64,000 nt of DNA, taken from NCBI RefSeq assembly GCF_023702225.1, contig NZ_JAMQCO010000006.1, forward strand, positions 107,988 to 171,987, read 5' to 3'. The stretch is from Aureimonas altamirensis. Its GTDB lineage: Bacteria; Pseudomonadota; Alphaproteobacteria; Rhizobiales; Rhizobiaceae. Below, piece after piece: positions 45,896 through 54,867 of this stretch (positions are counted from its first letter, which is position 1; each line of letters begins with the position of its first letter). The position numbers were made by a program, and so were the translations under genes. The notes below the pieces were generated by a model, which was not told the DNA's origin, searched no databases, and saw only the letters and a list, made by a program, of their open reading frames with translations.

Positions 45896-48694
45896 TTACT
45901 GGCAGGCTTCGCAGTCCGGATCGTCGATGGCGCAGGCCATCGGCGCGGACACCGCCACGGCATTCAGCTTTCCGTCGCTGCGCGTCAGGGTCGACTTCTC
46001 GACATGGCTGGCCGAGCGCGTGCGCAGGTAGTAGGTCGTCTTGAGGCCGGAGTGCCAGGCAGAGCGATAGAGCGCATCCAGCGCCTTGCCGGATGGGTTC
46101 GCCAGATAGAGATTCAGCGACTGGGCCTGGTCCAGCCATTTCTGGCGGCGCGCCGCGGCCTCCACAAGCCAGCGGCTTTCGATCTCGAAGGCCGTGGCAT
46201 AGAGGTGCCGCAGGTCGTCGGGCACCCGCTCGATGGGCCCGAGCGAGCCGTCGTAATATTTCAGGTCCGATATCATGACGTCGTCCCAGAGGCCGCGGGC
46301 CTTGAGGTCGCGGACGAGATAGGGGTTCACCACCGTGAAATCGCCCGACATGTTCGCCTTGACGAAGAGGTTCTGGTAGGTCGGCTCGATCGATTGGGAG
46401 ACGCCGCAGATATTCGAGATGGTGGCCGTGGGCGCGATGGCCATGCAGTTGGAGTTGCGCATGCCCTGGTTGCGAACCTTGCGGCGAAGCGCATCCCAGT
46501 CCAGCCGTGCCGAATCATCGAAGGTCGCGCCGCGCGCCTCGGCGAGGAGGCCGAGCGAGTCGATCGGCAGGATGCCCTGCGACCAGAGCGAGCCCTCATA
46601 GGTCTCGTAGCGCCCGCGCTCCGCAGACAGGTCGCTGGAGGCGGCGATGGCGTGCCACGAGATCAATTCCATGCTTTCGTCGGCAAAGCGCACCGCGGCC
46701 TTGCTGGCATAGGGAATGCGAAGCGCCTGCAACGCATCCTGAAAGCCCATGAGGCCGAGGCCGACGGGGCGGTGCCGCAGGTTGGATCGGCGCGCCTCCG
46801 GTATTGTGTAGAAGTTGATGTCGACAACATTGTCGAGCATTCGCATCGCCGTGCGCACCGTGTCGGCGAGGAGGTCCGCGTTCAGCCCCTCGTCGGACAG
46901 GTGCGCCACGAGGTTGACCGAGCCGAGGTTGCAGACGGCCACTTCGTCGGCTGACGTGTTCAGCGTGATTTCCGTGCACAGGTTGGACGAATGGATGGTT
47001 CCGGCATGGCGTTGCGGCGAACGGATGTTGCACGCGTCCTTGAAGGTGATCCATGGATGCCCCGTCTCGAACAGCATGGTCAGCATCCGCCGCCACAAAT
47101 CGACGGCGCGGACCTTGCGATGCACCCGCAACCGGCCGCTGGCGGCATCGCCCTCGGCGGCCTCGTAGGCGGCCTTGAACTGCGCCCCGTACAGATCGTG
47201 AAGGTGCGGCACCTCGTCCGGAGAGAACAGTGTCCATTCGGCGTCGGCCTCGACCCGCTCCATGAACAGGTCCGGCACCCAGTTGGCGGTGTTCATGTCG
47301 TGCGTCCGGCGGCGGTCGTCGCCGGTGTTCTTCCGCAGGTCGAGGAACTCCTCGATATCGACATGCCACGTTTCCAGATAGGCGCAGACCGCGCCCTTGC
47401 GCTTGCCGCCCTGGTTGACGGCGATGGCCGTGTCGTTGGCGACCTTCAGGAAGGGCACGACGCCCTGGCTCTTGCCGTTGGTGCCGCGGATATGCGCGCC
47501 GAGGCCGCGCACCGGCGTCCAGTCGTTGCCGAGGCCGCCCGAATACTTCGCCAGAAGGGCGTTGTCGCGCACCGCCTTGAAGATCTGGCTGAGATCGTCG
47601 CCGATGGTGGTGAGGAAACACGAGGATAATTGCGGGCGCGGCGTACCCGAGTTGAACAGCGTCGGCGTCGACGCCATGAATCGGAAGCTGGACAGAAGCT
47701 CGTAGAACTCGATGGCGCGCGCCTCCCGGTCGGTTTCGCGCAGGGCGAGGCCCATGGCCACCCGCATGAAGAAAGCCTGGGGCAGTTCGAAGCGGGTATC
47801 GTCGCTGTGCAGCAGATATCGGTCGTACAGCGTCTGCAGCCCGAGAAACTGGAACTGCCGGTCGCGTTCCGGTTTCAGCGCCGCGCTCAGGGCGGCGATA
47901 TCGTAACGCGCAAGCTCCGGATCGATCAGCCCTGCCTCGACGCCATGGGCGAGGTAGCGCGGAAAATAATCGGCATAGGCGTCCTGCATGTCGGCGGCGG
48001 TGGCGTGCGTCGGCACACCGTTGACGAAGCCGAGGGCCTCCGCTCGAAGCTTGTCCATCAACAGGCGCGCGCTGGCGAAGGCGTAGTCCGGATCGGTCTC
48101 CACCAGCGCCCGGGCCGCCAGGATCGGGGCGTCCGACAACTCGCCGCGCGAGATGCCATCATAGAGGTTGCGCCTGGTTTCGCTGACGATCCGCGCCGCG
48201 TCCGCGCCCGGCAACCCTTCGACCGCCTCGGCCACCACCGCCGACAGGCGGTCCATGTCGAGCGGCGTGGCGCCGCCATCCGGCTCGCGCACCATGATCG
48301 CCGGCGCGGCAGGCGCGGCTTGTGTTTCCAGCCGCGCCCTGGCCCGCTCTTCCCGGTAAAGGACATAGGCGCGGGCCACCTTGTGATGGCCGCCGCGCAT
48401 CAGCGCCAGCTCCACCTGATCCTGCACGTCCTCGATGTGGATCACATGGTCGCGGCCGGCGCGGCGCTGGACGGCCGAGGCGACCTGGTCCGTCAGTTCG
48501 TCGACGATGTCGTGCACCCGCGACGAGCCGGCTGCCTCGCGTCCTTCGACGGCCAGGAAGGCCTTGGTGACGGCGACGCTGATCTTGCCCGCGTCGAAGA
48601 CGTCGCTCTGGCCGTTGCGCTTGACGACGCGGAGGGGACTGGCCTGTACCTGGGCGCCTGTTCGGGCGGTCGGGAATTCTGCGGAAAGTGACAT
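45896..48694 (-). CDS. nrdA: Ribonucleotide reductase alpha subunit, class I, with two ATP-cone-like domains
   Basis: 932 aa. A first ATP-cone at about 20-118 (VVKRNGQSDVFDAGKI) and a second cone-like region at about 133-222 (MVREPDGGATPLDMDRL). Catalytic core: PQLSSCFL (first redox Cys), SNLCTEI (thiyl Cys and Glu), VAVCNLGSVNL (second redox Cys) and a C-terminal Cys pair (DCEACQ end). It reduces ribonucleoside diphosphates with NrdB. The start is the ATG at 48694 with AGGA upstream. A cobalamin riboswitch precedes it, so the open frame further upstream is untranslated leader. Confidence 0.95.
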   Translation of the reverse strand: MSLSAEFPTARTGAQVQASPLRVVKRNGQSDVFDAGKISVAVTKAFLAVEGREAAGSSRVHDIVDELTDQVASAVQRRAGRDHVIHIEDVQDQVELALMRGGHHKVARAYVLYREERARARLETQAAPAAPAIMVREPDGGATPLDMDRLSAVVAEAVEGLPGADAARIVSETRRNLYDGISRGELSDAPILAARALVETDPDYAFASARLLMDKLRAEALGFVNGVPTHATAADMQDAYADYFPRYLAHGVEAGLIDPELARYDIAALSAALKPERDRQFQFLGLQTLYDRYLLHSDDTRFELPQAFFMRVAMGLALRETDREARAIEFYELLSSFRFMASTPTLFNSGTPRPQLSSCFLTTIGDDLSQIFKAVRDNALLAKYSGGLGNDWTPVRGLGAHIRGTNGKSQGVVPFLKVANDTAIAVNQGGKRKGAVCAYLETWHVDIEEFLDLRKNTGDDRRRTHDMNTANWVPDLFMERVEADAEWTLFSPDEVPHLHDLYGAQFKAAYEAAEGDAASGRLRVHRKVRAVDLWRRMLTMLFETGHPWITFKDACNIRSPQRHAGTIHSSNLCTEITLNTSADEVAVCNLGSVNLVAHLSDEGLNADLLADTVRTAMRMLDNVVDINFYTIPEARRSNLRHRPVGLGLMGFQDALQALRIPYASKAAVRFADESMELISWHAIAASSDLSAERGRYETYEGSLWSQGILPIDSLGLLAEARGATFDDSARLDWDALRRKVRNQGMRNSNCMAIAPTATISNICGVSQSIEPTYQNLFVKANMSGDFTVVNPYLVRDLKARGLWDDVMISDLKYYDGSLGPIERVPDDLRHLYATAFEIESRWLVEAAARRQKWLDQAQSLNLYLANPSGKALDALYRSAWHSGLKTTYYLRTRSASHVEKSTLTRSDGKLNAVAVSAPMACAIDDPDCEACQ

Positions 48695-48814
48695 CGGCTG
48701 TTCCTGTCGGATAGGATGGACAGGCCAGGCGGACACGTGGTGCATACCGGCGCTGCAAGACGCCGGGCAAGCCACACGATCCGCCGGGACACCCCGCCCA
48801 GGGAAAGGTTCGTC

Positions 48815-48975
48815 GCCACGGCAGGTCTCCTGACTTACGGGTCTTCGCCCGGCACCCGGCCTTCCCGGAGCGAGGCTCCAGTGGCGCGAATGGGTGCAGG
48901 CTACCCGTCTACAGTTGCGGGGGCAGCTTCGGATTGACCACTCGCGTGGGGAACCGAATTCCCTCTTAGCTTCCA
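48815..48975 (-). promoter_or_regulatory. Cobalamin (adenosylcobalamin) riboswitch in the nrdAB leader
   Basis: On the minus strand the leader contains, in order, a G-rich start with GGTTCCCCACGCG, the strongly conserved AAGCTGCCCCCGCAACTGT, GCCACTGG, CGGGAAGGCCGGG, and the B12 box region AAGTCAGGAGACCTGCC. Spacing and order match a full cobalamin riboswitch of about 160 bases. It lies about 120 bases upstream of nrdA. Riboswitch-mediated repression of a B12-independent ribonucleotide reductase when cobalamin is available is known from Streptomyces. Confidence 0.93.
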
Positions 48976-49147
48976 TATCTTGTGGCTATGGAAGACCGTG
49001 ACCACAAGAGATTGTTAGATGGGGCGATTCCTGTCAACCCGTCCGCATCGGTTTTCCACCGCGGAACAGTCGCTCTGCAACTTCCTGATTGTGGTTCCTC
49101 GCGCGGTGCGGCATTGAGTGCGTCATTGCAACAAACTCCAGGTTCCG

Positions 49148-50641
49148 ATGGCGATCACCCAGAAGCAGTTCTATGCCCGCACATTCGCTTTCCTGGCTGC
49201 AGCGCTGCTTTTGCTCCTGGCGATCGTCGGCGGCTCCCTCTACCTGACGCGGCAGACGCAGGAGAATTTCGACAAGGTCGTGATGACACGCTCGGTGCGC
49301 AGCGCTGCGGCCGATCTTCTGGCTCGCGTCACCGATGCCGAAACGGGGCAGCGCGGCTATCTCCTGACGCGGGACCAGCGTTACCTCGAGCCCTATCGCC
49401 AGCAGATCGGGTCCATCGCCTCCAGGGTCGAACGTCTGCAGGAGGCGCTCGACCAGTTGATGGGCGGTCGGGTGGACCTCTCGGAACTGCGCCAGCGCGT
49501 CACCGCCAAGACGGCGGAACTGGATTCGACCGTCTCGCTTGCGCTCGGCGGCCAGTACGACGAAGCCGTCGCGGAGGTTGCTGGCGGCACCGGTTTTTCC
49601 CTCATGGAAGAGATTCGGCAACAGCTCGGCATGATCCTCGATCAGGCGGAAACGCAGCTACGGGCCGGCATAGAGCGGCAGGAGAACATAGGGTCCACCC
49701 TGCGCCACGTGACGGTGATCGGCGCGCTCGCCATCATTCTCATGGCCGCGGCCGCCGCCTGGACGATCCTGCGTTATACGCGCGAAGTCGCCGAGGCCCG
49801 CGCCGAGATAGAGGCCGCGAATGCGGCCCTGGAAGCCCGGGTGGAGGAGCGGACGACCGATCTCATCAAGGCGAACGAGGAGATCCAGCGCTTCGCCTAT
49901 ATCGTGACGCACGACCTGCGCGCGCCGCTTGTGAACATCATGGGCTTCACGAGCGAACTGGAGGCTACCTTCGCACCGGTGCGCGACTACATGGCCAGTC
50001 TGCCGCCCGGCGAGGACGCGCTGCGCCGGCAGGCCGAGGAGGCGATCGACCAGGAAGTTCCGGAGGCCATTTCCTTCATCCGCTCGTCCACCCGCAAGAT
50101 GGACGGCCTCATCAACGCCATCCTGAAGATATCGCGGGAAGGGCGGCGCAGCCTGAAGCCCGAAAAGGTGGATCTTCGCGCGCTGATAGAAACGGCGACG
50201 AATGCCGTGCACCACCAGGGCGCCGAGAACGATGGCGAGATCGAAACCGACGTAAAGGCGACATCCATCGTCACCGACCGCCTCTCGCTTGATCAGATGC
50301 TCGGAAACCTGCTTGATAACGCAATCAAGTATCGGGAGCCGTCGCGACCGCTGCGGATCATGGTGCGCACACGCAAGGATTCCTTCGGCCGCATCGTCAT
50401 CGAGGTGGAGGACAATGGGCGAGGCATTTCGCCGGCTGACAACGAACGGGTCTTCGAGCTCTTCCGGCGGTCGGGAAAACAGGATACTGCGGGTGAGGGG
50501 ATCGGGCTCGCGCATGTGCGGACGCTGGCGCGCAACCTTGGGGGCGACATCGGCCTCAAATCGGAACTCGGTACGGGCTCGACCTTCACGATCGTCCTGC
50601 CGGCCAATCTTTCGAACGTGAAGCGGAGCATGAAATCGTGA
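49148..50641 (+). CDS. CHASE3-domain sensor histidine kinase
   Basis: 497 aa. Two membrane segments (about 12-34 and 188-208) flank a periplasmic CHASE3 domain with the hallmark DAETGQRGYLLT. A coiled coil (about 212-245) leads to phosphoacceptor His255 (YIVTHDLRAPL), then a spacer between HisKA helices typical of phytochrome-like kinases, then the ATPase domain (NLLDNAIKY, VEDNGRGIS, GEGIGLAHVRTLA). Signal unknown. Start ATG at 49148 with CCAGG upstream. The next gene begins four bases before its stop. Confidence 0.92.
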   Translation: MAITQKQFYARTFAFLAAALLLLLAIVGGSLYLTRQTQENFDKVVMTRSVRSAAADLLARVTDAETGQRGYLLTRDQRYLEPYRQQIGSIASRVERLQEALDQLMGGRVDLSELRQRVTAKTAELDSTVSLALGGQYDEAVAEVAGGTGFSLMEEIRQQLGMILDQAETQLRAGIERQENIGSTLRHVTVIGALAIILMAAAAAWTILRYTREVAEARAEIEAANAALEARVEERTTDLIKANEEIQRFAYIVTHDLRAPLVNIMGFTSELEATFAPVRDYMASLPPGEDALRRQAEEAIDQEVPEAISFIRSSTRKMDGLINAILKISREGRRSLKPEKVDLRALIETATNAVHHQGAENDGEIETDVKATSIVTDRLSLDQMLGNLLDNAIKYREPSRPLRIMVRTRKDSFGRIVIEVEDNGRGISPADNERVFELFRRSGKQDTAGEGIGLAHVRTLARNLGGDIGLKSELGTGSTFTIVLPANLSNVKRSMKS

Positions 50642-51084
50642 GCAGGACCGCAAAGCCTGTCCAGATCGTGATGATCGAGGACGACGAGGGCCATGCCCGG
50701 CTGATCGAGAAGAACATCCGGCGCGCCGGCGTCAACAACGAGATCCTGCCGTTCGGCAACGGCACGGACGCGCTGTCGTTCCTGTTCGGCGCCGACGGCT
50801 CGGGCGAGGACAGTGCCGGACGGCACCTTCTCATCCTGCTCGACCTGAACCTGCCGGACATGGGCGGGGTCGACATCCTGGAAAAGGTGAAGGCGAACGC
50901 GCACACCAAGCGCTCGCCCGTGATCGTGCTGACGACGACCGACGACAGCCGCGAGATTCAGCGCTGCTACGATCTCGGCGCCAATGTCTACATCACCAAG
51001 CCGGTCGATTACGAAGGCTTCGCCAACGCCATCCGGCAGCTCGGCCTGTTCTTCTCGGTCATGCAGGTACCGGAAACGGAATGA
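50638..51084 (+). CDS. Single-domain response regulator, Rcp1/CheY-like
   Basis: 148 aa receiver domain only: acidic pocket IEDDEGH, phospho-acceptor Asp69 (ILLDLNLPDMGG), Thr in VLTTTDD and Lys in YITKPVDYEGF. Start is GTG at 50638 overlapping the upstream kinase; its end overlaps the next kinase by ATGA. It likely shuttles phosphate between the two kinases, as Rcp1-type regulators do with CHASE3 or phytochrome-like kinases. Confidence 0.92.
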   Translation: MSRTAKPVQIVMIEDDEGHARLIEKNIRRAGVNNEILPFGNGTDALSFLFGADGSGEDSAGRHLLILLDLNLPDMGGVDILEKVKANAHTKRSPVIVLTTTDDSREIQRCYDLGANVYITKPVDYEGFANAIRQLGLFFSVMQVPETE

Positions 51085-52163
51085 CGATGGCCGCGGGCGG
51101 GAGCCAGCCGGCCGAAGCCGGCGTCACAGTTCTGTACATAGACGACGACGTCGCGGCCGGCCGTCTCGCCCAGCGAATGCTGGGCCGCCACGGCATAGCC
51201 GTTGTGCACGCGTCCGATGCCGCAACGGGTGTGCAACTCCTGAACGAACGCGATTTTTCTGCCGTCATCCTGGATCATGACCTCGGCTCGGGGTCCGGGC
51301 TGGATATCCTGAACGACATGAGCGGCATGGAAAACGCGCCGCCCGCGGTCTACGTGACGGCATCCACCGAGCTGTCCATCGCCGTGGACGCGTTGAAGGC
51401 CGGCGCGGTGGATTACGTGGTCAAGACGGTCGGATCGGAGTTCGAGCTGCTGTTGGCCAGCGCCATCCGCGCTTCGGTGGAAAAGGCGACGCTGAGGCGC
51501 GCCAAGGAAAGAGCCGAGCAGGAGGTGCGCGAGGCCCGCGACCGCGCCGTGGCCATGCTGGCCGAGGTGAACCACAGGGTGGCCAACAGCCTGGCGCTCG
51601 TCGGCTCTCTCGTGCGCATGCAGACCAACGGCACCGAAGACCCCGCCATACGGGAGGCGTTGACCGAGGTGCAGGCCCGCATCACGGCGATCGCCAATCT
51701 GCACCGCAGCCTCTACACATCCGAAGATGTCCGCAGCGTCGATCTGCAGACCTATCTCGGCCGGCTGGTGGGCGAACTCACCATGTCCATGGCCGACGAC
51801 CTGCACAAGACGCCCATCCGCTTCGAGGCCGATCCGATCAACGTTTCACCGGACAAGGCCGTGTCGATCGGCGTGATCACGACCGAACTGGTGACGAACG
51901 CGATCAAATACGCCTATCCTGACAAGAAGGGCGATATCCGTGTGCGGTTGGCGAAGATGGATGAGGGGATGGCCGAACTGTCGGTCGAGGATGACGGCAT
52001 CGGCTGGCGCGGCGAAGGGCAGATCCAGGGCACGGGCCTCGGCGCGCGGATCATCGTAGCGCTGACGCGCAGCCTGGACAGCAAGCTGATCTACGCCGAA
52101 GTCGGCGCCGGCACGCGCGCCGTCGTCGCCTTCGATACAAGGCAAGGCGAACCGAAAAGCTGA
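51081..52163 (+). CDS. Hybrid kinase: N-terminal receiver plus HisKA_2/HWE-type kinase
   Basis: 360 aa, no membrane segment. Receiver domain (about 15-125) with YIDDDV, Asp65 (ILDHDLGSGSG), VTAST and VVKTVGS. A helix leads to phosphoacceptor His165 in LAEVNHRVANSLALV, the HisKA_2 form, and a C-terminal ATPase domain (TTELVTNAIKYAYPD, DDGIGWRG, GTGLGARII). Its receiver could accept phosphate from the upstream CHASE3 kinase. HWE/HisKA_2 kinases often feed the alphaproteobacterial general stress response, but no PhyR or EcfG is near. Confidence 0.92.
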   Translation: MTMAAGGSQPAEAGVTVLYIDDDVAAGRLAQRMLGRHGIAVVHASDAATGVQLLNERDFSAVILDHDLGSGSGLDILNDMSGMENAPPAVYVTASTELSIAVDALKAGAVDYVVKTVGSEFELLLASAIRASVEKATLRRAKERAEQEVREARDRAVAMLAEVNHRVANSLALVGSLVRMQTNGTEDPAIREALTEVQARITAIANLHRSLYTSEDVRSVDLQTYLGRLVGELTMSMADDLHKTPIRFEADPINVSPDKAVSIGVITTELVTNAIKYAYPDKKGDIRVRLAKMDEGMAELSVEDDGIGWRGEGQIQGTGLGARIIVALTRSLDSKLIYAEVGAGTRAVVAFDTRQGEPKS

Positions 52164-52193
52164 CGCCGCCGACAAGACGAGGGGACGACACGC

Positions 52194-53447
52194 GTGCAGA
52201 CCGTTCGACACAGCCCGGCCCGTGCGGCGGCCCTGTTATCCATGGTCCTTCTGGCCGGTTGCGCCGGGGCCCCGGGCGGTGTTCTGGCGCCCGTGGCCGT
52301 CGACCCCGCCGTTTACGGAGCGACCAAGGTGGACATGCTCGTGGCCACCACGCGCGAAGCGGTCGAAGATCCGGCCTATCTCTATTCCGGCGAACGCGGG
52401 CCCGAGCTGAGCCTCACCGACATTGACATCTCCATCCCGCCGGATGGAAGCAGGCGTATAGGCGAGGTGCAGTGGCCCCGCCGCCTGCCGCCCAACCCGG
52501 CAACGGATTTCGCGACGCTCAGGGCGGAACGGCTGTCCGTCAGCCAAAGCCGCAGATGGATGCATGACAATCTGGGGCCCAGCCGCAACGTCATGGTCTT
52601 CGTTCACGGATTCAACAACCGCTTCGAGGATTCGGTCTACCGCTACGCTCAACTCATCCATGACTCCAGGTCGGAGGTTACGCCGGTCCTGTTTACATGG
52701 CCGTCCCGCGCCAGCGTCTTCGGCTACAATTACGACAAGGAGAGCACCAACTATTCCCGCGATGCGCTGGAGCAGTTGATGAAAGCCCTGTCGGACGACA
52801 GGCATGTCGGCGAGATCACCATCATGGCGCACTCCATGGGAACGTGGCTGGCCGTCGAGGCGCTTCGCCAGATGGCCATTCGCGACGGGCAAATCGCTCC
52901 GAAAATCACCAACGTCATCCTGGCGTCGCCCGACATCGACATCGACGTCTTCCGCAAGCAATGGCAGCAATTCGGCGACCACCGTCCGAAATTCACCATC
53001 TTCGTCTCGACGGACGACAGGGCCTTGGCCGTCAGCCGGATCATCTCGGGCAATCGCGGCCGGCTGGGCGCGGTGAACCCGGCGATGGAGCCCTACCGCA
53101 CGGAGTTCGAACTGGCAGGCATCGACGTCTACGACCTGACCGGGCAGGGCGGGGCGGATTTCCTCAACCATTCGCGCTTCGCCACGAGCCCGCAAGTGGT
53201 GCAACTGATCGGCCAGCGCCTTGTCAACGGCCAGACGGTGACGGATTCGCGCGTCGGCCTGGGCGAGGCGATCGGCGCGGTGGCGGTAGGCGCCACGCAG
53301 GCTGTGGGGCAGACGGCCTCTGCCGCCTTAAGCGTACCGATCTCGGTGGTGGATCCAACGACGCGCCGCAACCTCGGCGATCAGTTCGACGCTGCGGCCC
53401 AGGCAACCGGGGGCACGCTCGACGCCGTCCGCCCGGACTTGCGCTGA
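52194..53447 (+). CDS. Alpha/beta-hydrolase lipoprotein, DUF900 type
   Basis: 417 aa. Lipoprotein signal with lipobox LLAGC (Cys23). The alpha/beta-hydrolase core has VMVFVHGFNNRFEDS (oxyanion region) and nucleophile Ser214 in MAHSMGTWLA. DUF900-type proteins are predicted esterases or lipases of the cell envelope; substrate unknown. Starts at GTG with GAGGGG upstream. It follows the kinase cascade by 30 bases and converges with the cytochrome b561 gene. Confidence 0.87.
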   Translation: MQTVRHSPARAAALLSMVLLAGCAGAPGGVLAPVAVDPAVYGATKVDMLVATTREAVEDPAYLYSGERGPELSLTDIDISIPPDGSRRIGEVQWPRRLPPNPATDFATLRAERLSVSQSRRWMHDNLGPSRNVMVFVHGFNNRFEDSVYRYAQLIHDSRSEVTPVLFTWPSRASVFGYNYDKESTNYSRDALEQLMKALSDDRHVGEITIMAHSMGTWLAVEALRQMAIRDGQIAPKITNVILASPDIDIDVFRKQWQQFGDHRPKFTIFVSTDDRALAVSRIISGNRGRLGAVNPAMEPYRTEFELAGIDVYDLTGQGGADFLNHSRFATSPQVVQLIGQRLVNGQTVTDSRVGLGEAIGAVAVGATQAVGQTASAALSVPISVVDPTTRRNLGDQFDAAAQATGGTLDAVRPDLR

Positions 53448-53453
53448 ACTGCA

Positions 53454-53993
53454 TCACCACGGCCGCATCCGCCACAGGACGCCGTCGCGCCGCACGATGC
53501 CGTGGTGGAGCGCTGCGGCCACATGGATGGCGATGAGCGCGATCAGGACCGTCCTGGCGGCAATGTGCAGGGACTGCGCCATGCCGGACAGAGCGTCCGA
53601 ACGGGGTACGAATGGCGGGATGCCCAAGGCATCCAGCACTTCGATCGGATAGCCGCCCGCCTTGACGTAGGCGTAGCCGCTCAGCGCCATGACGACCAGC
53701 AGCGTATAAAGCGCGGCATGGGTGGCGCGGGCTGTGGCCACCTGCCATGCCGGCATCGAGGCGGGCAACGGCGGCGCGGGGCGGGCAAATCGATAGGCCA
53801 GCCGGCATGCGACCAGCAGAAGGATCAGGACGCCGGTATTCTTGTGAAAGACGTACAGCATGTCCCGAAGGCTTCTCGACACGTCATTGCCGGCCATCAC
53901 GAAGCCGGCGGGGATCGTCGCGAAGACAAGCAGCGCCACCAGCCAGTGCAGCACCCGCGCCGGGCCCCGGTAGGACGATACGCCCTCATCCAT
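53454..53993 (-). CDS. Cytochrome b561
   Basis: 179 aa with four membrane segments and the expected haem-ligating His: RVLHWLVAL (helix 1), FHKNTGVL (helix 2), ATHAALYT and SLHIAARTV/AIHVAAALHHG. Di-haem cytochrome b561 proteins move electrons across or from the quinone pool to periplasmic acceptors or superoxide. The ATG has GGAGG upstream. Confidence 0.92.
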   Translation of the reverse strand: MDEGVSSYRGPARVLHWLVALLVFATIPAGFVMAGNDVSRSLRDMLYVFHKNTGVLILLLVACRLAYRFARPAPPLPASMPAWQVATARATHAALYTLLVVMALSGYAYVKAGGYPIEVLDALGIPPFVPRSDALSGMAQSLHIAARTVLIALIAIHVAAALHHGIVRRDGVLWRMRPW

Positions 53994-54042
53994 CGCACCT
54001 GCCTCCTCCCTGCAAGTCCCGTCGAATTCGTGGCCGGGGCCG

Positions 54043-54867
54043 ATGGTCCGCGCATTCGCCGACGCCGTCAAGCGCTTGACAAGTCAGGGTTTCCGCGATG
54101 AGCCTTGGTCGATGGAAGATGCCACGCGACACGGCTGCACGGAAATCGCATATCGGCAGGCGGCGGCGCGGGCCGTGCTTATCCGTTTCCTGTCGGCCAG
54201 CCTGCCGCTGCTGGCCCTGGCGCTCTTGCTGGCGCATGTGCTGGCGCCAGGTCGACCGGGTATCGTGACGCTGATCGTCATCGTGCTCCACGGTGCGGCC
54301 ACGGGCGTGGCCGGATACGGCCTTTGGTCTGCCTATCCTTATGACCGGCTGGGCGGGGGCAACCTGGTCACGCAGTTGCGCGCCGCGATGGCCGTTTCGC
54401 TCGCGGCGTGTCTCGCGCATCCGGTCGCGGATGACGCACGATGGATCGTGGTGGCCGTGGCGACCGTCAGCCTGCTGCTGGACGGCATCGACGGATGGCT
54501 GGCGCGCCGCGACGGCCTGGTCTCACGGTTCGGCGCGCGGTACGACATGGAGGTCGACAGTTTCCTGGCGCTGATGCTCTGCCTGGTCGCCTGGCGCTCC
54601 GCCGGCTCGGGCGCGGAGGTGCTGCTGCTGGGCCTGCCACGCTATGGCTTCCTGCTGGCCGCGGCCTTTCTGCCCTTCCTGCGAGGGGCCTTACCCCAAA
54701 GCTTTCGGCGCAAGGCCTGCTGCGTCCTGCAGATAGCCGCGCTCATCCTCCTCGTTGCGCCGTGGCCCGCCGGCCTCGTGGTCGATGGGCTGGCGCTGCT
54801 GGCCGGCGGATGCCTCTATGCGTCCTTCGCCGTCGATATCGCCCATCTCCGGCGTCGTCGCGCCTGA
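54043..54867 (+). CDS. CDP-alcohol phosphatidyltransferase, intact motif
   Basis: 274 aa, about six membrane segments. The family motif is complete at residues 147-172 (DGIDGWLAR ... GARYDMEVD), with all four Asp. It would transfer a phosphatidyl or other phosphoalcohol group to an acceptor. The start may be this ATG or the later one at 54112; neither has a strong ribosome site. Overlaps the next gene by one base. First gene of a three-gene envelope operon. Confidence 0.9.
   Translation: MVRAFADAVKRLTSQGFRDEPWSMEDATRHGCTEIAYRQAAARAVLIRFLSASLPLLALALLLAHVLAPGRPGIVTLIVIVLHGAATGVAGYGLWSAYPYDRLGGGNLVTQLRAAMAVSLAACLAHPVADDARWIVVAVATVSLLLDGIDGWLARRDGLVSRFGARYDMEVDSFLALMLCLVAWRSAGSGAEVLLLGLPRYGFLLAAAFLPFLRGALPQSFRRKACCVLQIAALILLVAPWPAGLVVDGLALLAGGCLYASFAVDIAHLRRRRA

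Noticed and set aside
48695..48976. N-terminal extension of NrdA
   Set aside because: The in-frame extension crosses the cobalamin riboswitch and is not protein-like; the ATG at 48694 has a proper ribosome site.
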